A DNA stretch of 19,474 nucleotides, taken from NCBI GenBank assembly GCA_002331575.1, contig DCZG01000043.1:3258-22731 (forward strand). The letters run 5' to 3'. Below are positions 14,894-19,474 of the stretch, piece by piece. Under the pieces are notes generated by a model. The model had not been told where the DNA came from and did not search any database. It worked only from the letters and a program-made list of their open reading frames with translations. The stretch comes from Atopobium sp. UBA2090. GTDB taxonomy: Bacteria; Actinomycetota; Coriobacteriia; Coriobacteriales; Atopobiaceae. The position numbers were made by a program, and so were the translations under genes. How positions within the stretch are numbered: position 1 is the first letter of the stretch; every line of letters starts with the position of its first letter.

Positions 14894-15150
14894 GCACGCG
14901 TGAGCTGCTTTTTACCGGACGAATGCAGCGTACGCGACAATCGTCGCGACAATGTCGACCTACGCGTGTGCGAAGGGGTCCCGACGCACGCGTGAGCTGC
15001 TTTTTACCGGACGAATGCAGCGTGCGCGACAATCGTCGCGACGACGTCGACCCACGCGTGTGCGGAGGGACCCGGACGCACGCGTGAGTTGCGTTTTACC
15101 GGACGAATGCAGCGTGCGCTGCGATCGTCGCGACGACGTCGACCCACGCG
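14894..15150. repeat. Repeat array B: three 73-bp units, 19-bp spacers (92-bp period)
   Basis: Units are B1 14894-14966, B2 14986-15058 and B3 15078-15150. A spacer-like 19-mer (14875-14893) also precedes B1. B3 stops after the same 73rd base as A2 and shares A2's GTTGCG variant, so the last unit of each array is of one type. B1 and B2 carry CGCGACAATCGTCGCG (a perfect 6-bp hairpin) where A1, A2 and B3 carry CGCTGCGATCGTCGCG. Spacers resemble each other (for example TGTGCGAAGGGGTCCCGAC), so they are part of the repeat and not independent inserts. The array lies between the converging ends of the 364-aa gene and the ABC importer operon. Confidence 0.95.
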
Positions 15151-15164
15151 GAAGCAGCCGAGAC

Positions 15165-15204
15165 AAAAGGGGGGCCGAGAGGAACGTCTCCCTCCCGGCC
15201 CCCC
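15165..15204 (-). terminator. Rho-independent terminator of the ABC importer operon
   Basis: On the minus strand CGGCCCCCC-type arms (15204-15196 with 15177-15169) form a 9-bp GC stem whose 18-nt interior can pair further, followed by TTTTG (15168 downward). It lies 19 nt after the ATPase gene stop and directly beside array B. Confidence 0.85.
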
Positions 15205-15222
15205 TCGCATGAGCGGCATTAC

Positions 15223-16299
15223 CTACAGCACGTGAACGTCATCCCTCGTGAACTGCACGAAGGCCTTGTCGCCGACGTCGAAAATGTGATGGTTCTTGGG
15301 GTTGAAGTCGGTGATCTTGACGACGTGCTCGCCGACCTTGGCCTGGTAGTTCTGGTAGTTGCCCATGAAGCGAGAGAGCGTGACCGTGCAGGGCAGCAAG
15401 CCCTCGTCAGCGAGCTTGGCCGACTCGGGACGCAGCACGAGCACCGCATCGTCGCCGACGCTGAGGTGCTCGACGTTGGCGATTTCGATGGCATTTCCCT
15501 CGATGTCGGCGATGCCGTGATTTCCGTCCTTCTCCTTGAGCGTTCCGCGAAGGAAGTTGCTCTCGCCGATGAAATCTGCCACGAACTCGTTGGCAGGACG
15601 GTAGTAGACGGTGTGGGGGTCGCCAATCTGCTGGATGATGCCCTTCTTCATGATGATGATGTTGTCGGAGAGCGCCATGGCCTCGGACTGGTCGTGCGTG
15701 ACGTAGATGGCGGTGATGCCAGCCGTCTGCTGGATGCGGCGGATCTCGTTACGCATGTCCACGCGAAGCTTGGCGTCGAGGTTCGAGAGCGGCTCGTCGA
15801 AGAGCAGGACGCCGGGTTCGAGAACGAGGGCGCGGGCGAGCGCGACGCGCTGCTGCTGACCACCGGAGAGCTGGTTGGTCATGCGGTCCTCCATGCCCTC
15901 GAGACCCACGAGACCGAGGATTCGCGTGACCTTCTCCTTGATCTCCTCCTTGGAGAGCTTGCGCAGCTTGAGGCCGTACGCGACGTTGTCGAAGATGTTG
16001 TAGTGCGGGAGGAGGGCGTAGCTCTGGAACACCATGGCCGTGTCGCGCTTGTTGGGCGTGAGCTCGTTGATCGGCTCGTTGGCGAGGTAGATCTCGCCCT
16101 CGTCGGGGCTCTCGAAGCCGGCGATCATACGAAGGATCGTCGTCTTGCCACAGCCTGACGGCCCTAGCAGCGTCACGAACTCGCCTGGAGTGATGTCGAT
16201 GTTGGCGTCATGGACGGCGTAGAAGTTCTGCTTGGTCTTGGGATCGTTGTAAATCTTGGAGACATGCTCGAGCCGCACGCCCTTCTTTTCCTTAGCCAT
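15223..16299 (-). CDS. ABC importer ATPase (FbpC/PotA type)
   Basis: Cytoplasmic ATPase that powers the importer encoded upstream. The 358-aa protein has Walker A GPSGCGKTT (46-54), Q-loop VFQSYALLPH (Q92), signature LSGGQQQR (144-151), Walker B VLLFDEP (164-170), D-loop SNLDAKLR and switch histidine H202 in YVTHDQSEA. A C-terminal TOBE domain spans about 285-350. The C-terminal regulatory extension puts it in the class serving ferric iron, polyamine, sulfate or aminoethylphosphonate importers. ATG 16299 begins two bases after the permease stop (TAGCGATG), implying coupled translation and 1:1 supply. It is the last gene of the operon. Confidence 0.94.
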   Translation of the reverse strand: MAKEKKGVRLEHVSKIYNDPKTKQNFYAVHDANIDITPGEFVTLLGPSGCGKTTILRMIAGFESPDEGEIYLANEPINELTPNKRDTAMVFQSYALLPHYNIFDNVAYGLKLRKLSKEEIKEKVTRILGLVGLEGMEDRMTNQLSGGQQQRVALARALVLEPGVLLFDEPLSNLDAKLRVDMRNEIRRIQQTAGITAIYVTHDQSEAMALSDNIIIMKKGIIQQIGDPHTVYYRPANEFVADFIGESNFLRGTLKEKDGNHGIADIEGNAIEIANVEHLSVGDDAVLVLRPESAKLADEGLLPCTVTLSRFMGNYQNYQAKVGEHVVKITDFNPKNHHIFDVGDKAFVQFTRDDVHVL

Positions 16300-16301
16300 C
16301 G

Positions 16302-18014
16302 CTAGGCCTCCTCAGTGGTCGACTTGCTGGTGCCGAAGAACTTGATGAAGAGGTTCATCAGGGCGACGGCTGCGTACGTGATGAGAATCAGGATCGTGGA
16401 GAAGGCGCAGGCGACGCCGTACTCCCCGCGGTTCGCGTATTCGTTGATCTGAACCGTGATGAGAAGGAACTGCGGAGTCACGACCAGGATGACCGCCGAG
16501 ATGGCCGTGATGGAGCGGACGAAGGCGGTCACGAGGCCCGACAGGAACGAGTCCTTGATGAGCGGCAGCGTGACGGTCATGAAGACTTGGAAACTGTTCG
16601 CGCCCATGTCATAGGCGGACTCCTCGATGGACTTGTCGATCTGTCTCAGCGCCGAGATGCCCGAGCGCGTGCCCGTTGGCAGGGACCTCACGATGAAGAC
16701 CACGACGAGCAGGACGGCAGACCCGTAAAACCACTGCATGACCCCCGTGTGGAACAAGCCGCTCGCGAAGCCACGGATGTAACCCACGCCGAGGACGGTA
16801 CCCGGGACGGCCATGGCGAGCATCGAGACGAACTCGATGAATCCTCGGAGCGCGAACTTCTTCTTGACCACGAGGTAGGAGATGATCATGGCCAGAAGCG
16901 AGGTGAGCGGCGCCGCAATGAACGACAGGACGAACGAGTCGGTGAAGGCCTTGCCGCCGTCGAGGTGGTTGAAGACGCGGTCATACCACTTGAAGGTCAG
17001 GGTGTAGTCGCGTCCCCAGGTCTTGAAGAGCGAGCCGAAGACCACGGAGACATACATCAGGATGACGAACATCGCCGCAGCGCCGCACAGGATGGCGAGC
17101 GGGAGACGCACGGACTTGTCGGTTATGAGCATGCGGGCGCGGCTGGCCTTGCCGGAGAGCGTAGCGGTCGCCTTAGCCTCGAGCACGTACTTCTGGATCA
17201 TGAACATGGTGAGCGTGCAGCAGAGCAGGATGACCGCCATGGCGGCAGCACCCTGCTTGTCATAGGCGCCCGTGATCTGCAGGTAGATGGAGGTCGCGAG
17301 CGTGTCGACGTCACCGCCGATCATCATGGGGTTGGCGAAGTCCGCCATCGACTCGATCATCGTAACGAGGAACGCGTTGCCGAGACCAGGGAGGACGAGC
17401 GGGAGCGTGACGCTCGTGAACACCTTCCAGCGAGACGCGCCCATGTCGCGGGCCGCCTCCTCGAGGGACGGGTCGATGTTCTTGAGCAGGCCGCGAAGCA
17501 TCATGTAGCACACGGGGAAGAACGTCATGACCTGGATGATCACGATGCCCCAGTACCCGTAGACGTTGTTGTCCCTGATGCCGAGGAGCGAACGGGTGAT
17601 AAGTCCAGACTTGCCGAAGAGAAGAATCATCGAGAGCGAGAGGACGAACGGCGGCGAGACGACCGGGAGGATCGAGACGACCTTGAAGATGCCCGAGAGG
17701 ATCTTTGTCCTGAGCTTGACGTAGACCTCCACGTAGGCGAAGAGCAGCCCGACGAGTGTCGAGGCGAGGCCCGCTGCGATGCTGATCTCCATCGTGTTGA
17801 CGAAGGCCCTCTTGAACGAGGCCATGGAGAGGATGCGCTCGAAGATCGAGAGCGATGGTCCGCTCTCCGTGAGGAACGAGTCCACCAGCAGAATCGCCAG
17901 CGGATAGAGAATGAACAGCGCCAGGAATACGACGAGGAGGCAGATGGTGGTGACCATGATCGGGTCAGCCATCAGCTTCTTCCGGTCGAGCTGGGCGCCT
18001 TGGACGGTGGCCAT
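16302..18014 (-). CDS. Fused two-domain ABC importer permease
   Basis: Inner-membrane channel in which both permease halves are one chain, as in FbpB, ThiP and AfuB. The 570-aa product has about twelve hydrophobic segments in two groups of six. Each half has an EAA loop that docks the ATPase: EEAARDMGASRWKVF (185-199) and EESAYDMGANSFQVF (464-478), both followed by VTLPL. The start is ATG 18014, six bases after a GGGGA site; the longer frame to 18089 adds 25 residues of the hairpin region and is rejected. It follows the binding-protein gene by 107 nt, with a hairpin between, and precedes the ATPase by two bases. The duplicated fused architecture is commonest in iron- and aminoethylphosphonate-type systems. 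Confidence 0.93.
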   Translation of the reverse strand: MATVQGAQLDRKKLMADPIMVTTICLLVVFLALFILYPLAILLVDSFLTESGPSLSIFERILSMASFKRAFVNTMEISIAAGLASTLVGLLFAYVEVYVKLRTKILSGIFKVVSILPVVSPPFVLSLSMILLFGKSGLITRSLLGIRDNNVYGYWGIVIIQVMTFFPVCYMMLRGLLKNIDPSLEEAARDMGASRWKVFTSVTLPLVLPGLGNAFLVTMIESMADFANPMMIGGDVDTLATSIYLQITGAYDKQGAAAMAVILLCCTLTMFMIQKYVLEAKATATLSGKASRARMLITDKSVRLPLAILCGAAAMFVILMYVSVVFGSLFKTWGRDYTLTFKWYDRVFNHLDGGKAFTDSFVLSFIAAPLTSLLAMIISYLVVKKKFALRGFIEFVSMLAMAVPGTVLGVGYIRGFASGLFHTGVMQWFYGSAVLLVVVFIVRSLPTGTRSGISALRQIDKSIEESAYDMGANSFQVFMTVTLPLIKDSFLSGLVTAFVRSITAISAVILVVTPQFLLITVQINEYANRGEYGVACAFSTILILITYAAVALMNLFIKFFGTSKSTTEEA

Positions 18015-18057
18015 GTGCTGTCCCCTTTCCTGCTGGGGTGCAGAACCTCTTGACGAA

Positions 18058-18087
18058 GCGTCGGGCAGACCTCCGTCTGCCCGACGC
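18058..18087 (-). promoter_or_regulatory. Intercistronic hairpin between binding-protein and permease genes
   Basis: GCGTCGGGCAGAC (18058-18070) and GTCTGCCCGACGC (18075-18087) form a perfect 13-bp stem with a 4-nt loop. It lies 34 nt after the binding-protein stop and 43 nt before the permease start. The bases after it on the minus strand (TTCGTC) are not a U-tract, so a stabilising or processing hairpin, or partial attenuation, fits better than full termination. Such elements often raise binding-protein levels over the membrane parts in ABC operons. Confidence 0.75.
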
Positions 18088-18121
18088 ACGAGTACCTAGA
18101 GCACGACCATGGCAAACGAGG

Positions 18122-19312
18122 TTACGAAGTCTGGAAGCGCGTGGTGTCGGAGGTGTTCTCGCCGGCAGCCTCGAGAGCGGCCATGAGGTCGTCGACGTAC
18201 TGGGTCGTGTTCTGCTTGGCGTCCTCGAAGTCGTAGTCCATGACGTTGTTCGGGTCGAGACCGAACTCCTCGGCAACGTCGGGCTGCTTCGCGTCATCGA
18301 TGACGAGGAACTGATAGGAGCCGGTGCCCGCAGCCTGGTTGACGCAGGTGGGGGTCAGGCAGTACTCGAGCCAGAGCTTGGCGGCGTTCGGGTGAGCGGC
18401 ACCCTTGATGACTGCCGTCGCGCCGACCTCATAGGAGGCACCGGAGCTCGGGACGACGAGACCGATGTTGTCATAGCCGTTGTCGACGATCTGGTAGATG
18501 CCGTCGTGCAGCATGCCGATGCCGATGGTGCACTCGCCCGTGCCGATGGACTTGGAGGGGCCGCCGCCGGCCTTGGTGTACTGGGCGATGTTCTTGTCGA
18601 GGTCGACGAGGTACTTGATGCCGTCGTCATGGCCGTACTTCTGGACGCAGGTGTTGAGGATCAGCTTGGCGGTGCCGGACGTGTTGTAGTTCGAGCTCCA
18701 GATAAGGCCCTTGTAGCCGGAGTCGAGAAGGTCGGGCCAGTCGGCGGGGGCGTCGAGCTTCTTGTCGTCGAGGTCCTCGGTGTTGGTGAGGAAGCCGAGA
18801 ATGCCCTTGTAGATACCGACCCAGGTATTGTCGGTGGAGGTGTACTTGTCGCTCATGATGTGCGACGCGTTGGTGGCCTTGTAGGTCTCGAGCAGGTTCT
18901 CGGTGGAGGCGACGTTGTACGGGTCGGTGGTACCAGCGAACCAGATGTCCGCGGACGGCGAGCCGTTCTCCTCCTCGATCTTGGCGAGGACCTCGCCCGT
19001 GGACAGGCGCTGCCACGAGGTCTGGATGCCGAAGATCTCGGTGTACTTGTCGCAGGCCGCGGAGATGTAGGGCTCCTCGCAGCAGCCATAGACGACGAGC
19101 GAGCCCTCTTCCTTGGCGGCCTTCACGAGGTCCGCGTCGTATTCGTCGGCGGAGGAGCCGCGAAGTGCGCCGGAGCCGCTGGCGCTGGTCGAGCTCGAGC
19201 TGCTCGAATCCTTTGAGGAGGAGCTACTGCAGCCTGCAAGGCCGAGCCCTGCGGCAATGGCGCCCGCTCCGACGAACTGCCTACGGGTTAGATTCTCAAT
19301 CATGCCTTCCAT
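18122..19312 (-). CDS. ABC importer substrate-binding lipoprotein (Fe(III)/aminoethylphosphonate-like)
   Basis: Captures substrate outside the membrane for the importer downstream. The 396-aa product starts with TRRQFVGAGAIAAGLGLAGC: a twin-arginine-like pair (R10, R11), a hydrophobic core and the lipobox LAGC (lipidated C28). A serine-rich tether follows (about 29-48), then a type 2 periplasmic-binding fold. Segments such as DIWFAGTTDP, GYKGLIWSSNYNTSGTAKLI and GATAVIKGAAHPNAAKLWLEY resemble ferric- and 2-aminoethylphosphonate-binding proteins. The substrate cannot be fixed from sequence. The start is ambiguous: ATG 19312 has GAGGA seven bases upstream and is preferred, while ATG 19303 is three codons later. 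It is first in the operon and separated from the permease by a strong hairpin. Confidence 0.88.
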   Translation of the reverse strand: MEGMIENLTRRQFVGAGAIAAGLGLAGCSSSSSKDSSSSSSTSASGSGALRGSSADEYDADLVKAAKEEGSLVVYGCCEEPYISAACDKYTEIFGIQTSWQRLSTGEVLAKIEEENGSPSADIWFAGTTDPYNVASTENLLETYKATNASHIMSDKYTSTDNTWVGIYKGILGFLTNTEDLDDKKLDAPADWPDLLDSGYKGLIWSSNYNTSGTAKLILNTCVQKYGHDDGIKYLVDLDKNIAQYTKAGGGPSKSIGTGECTIGIGMLHDGIYQIVDNGYDNIGLVVPSSGASYEVGATAVIKGAAHPNAAKLWLEYCLTPTCVNQAAGTGSYQFLVIDDAKQPDVAEEFGLDPNNVMDYDFEDAKQNTTQYVDDLMAALEAAGENTSDTTRFQTS

Positions 19313-19474
19313 CCCCTTTTCCTCGTGGTGCCGATGACTATGCCTCCCCGTTCCCTTGTGCGGTGGAGTCCGCTTCATAATCCATGTTTCTATCGTTGGA
19401 TTTCTCTTCCTTTCGCCAAACGGCTCGATTGTCGTAGCATCAAATCTTATTTCAGGTCGCGTGCCAAACCTTGG
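19313..19474 (-). other. Upstream region of the ABC importer operon
   Basis: This comparatively AT-rich stretch should hold the operon promoter. I saw TTGGCA at the window edge and several weak -10-like strings, but no pair with convincing spacing, and no clear Fur- or IdeR-type palindrome. The frame upstream of 19312 stays open to 19378 but has no good ribosome-binding site, so it is not taken as coding. Confidence 0.35.

Noticed and set aside
12753..15150. Repeat arrays as a CRISPR locus
   Set aside because: The 73-bp units are too long for usual repeats, the 19-bp spacers resemble each other and so are part of the repeat, and no cas gene is present.
12740..15219. Arg/Ser-rich ORFs on both strands through the repeat arrays
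   Set aside because: The 92-bp period is not a multiple of three, so the frame changes each unit, and the ORFs merely reflect GC-rich repeat sequence with no ribosome-binding sites.
16587..18053. 488-codon plus-strand ORF opposite the permease gene
   Set aside because: The Asp/Glu/Arg/His-rich sequence is the reverse reading of membrane segments and has no domain pattern.

Overview
The window looks like a chromosomal segment from a high-GC actinobacterium, most likely the class Coriobacteriia (Olsenella/Atopobium/Collinsella type). Three things point there: the GC-rich codon use, a polA / rpsA / coaE neighbourhood like that of many actinobacteria, and anaerobe-type metabolism (an oxygen-labile-type cysteine desulfidase and a type III glutamine synthetase). 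The assignment is by inference; no rRNA or other taxonomic marker is present. I saw no tRNA, rRNA, CRISPR array, transposase or integrase.

Layout. (1) 1-1425, plus strand: a TPR-type protein of unknown function whose start may lie outside the window; it overlaps tail-to-tail with the next block. (2) 1415-5427, minus strand, read right to left: rpsA (ribosomal protein S1) with a clear terminator, then a class I glutamine-amidotransferase-fold gamma-glutamyl hydrolase, a small membrane zinc-ribbon protein, coaE (last step of coenzyme A synthesis) and a membrane-anchored lytic transglycosylase coupled to coaE by an ATGA overlap. (3) 5712-7016, plus: a cysteine desulfidase (CyuA family), divergent from rpsA. 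(4) 7054-10295, minus: polA and rnhA, coupled by a TAGTG overlap. PolA probably lacks proofreading. (5) 10577-12667, plus: glnN, type III glutamine synthetase, followed by a strong terminator.

(6) 12753-15150 is the accessory part. Two arrays of one 73-bp repeat (19-bp spacers, exact 92-bp period; two copies on the left, three on the right, same orientation) bracket a lower-GC pair of divergent genes: a GNAT acetyltransferase (minus) and a 364-aa protein (plus). The C-terminal half of the latter has the residue pattern of a Vsr/DUF559-like nuclease, and it appears to be expressed from a leaderless mRNA. Both arrays lie in tail-to-tail intervals, and their unit variants swap between alternative hairpins. 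This is the least explained part of the window.

(7) 15223-19312, minus: a complete ABC importer operon in the order binding lipoprotein, fused two-domain permease, ATPase. It is of the ferric iron / 2-aminoethylphosphonate / polyamine-like class, with a 13-bp intercistronic hairpin after the binding-protein gene and a terminator after the ATPase gene.

Several starts are non-ATG (rpsA TTG, coaE TTG, rnhA GTG); each was chosen from ribosome-binding-site placement. Regulatory calls (promoters, inverted repeats) come from reading by eye and carry low confidence unless stated.
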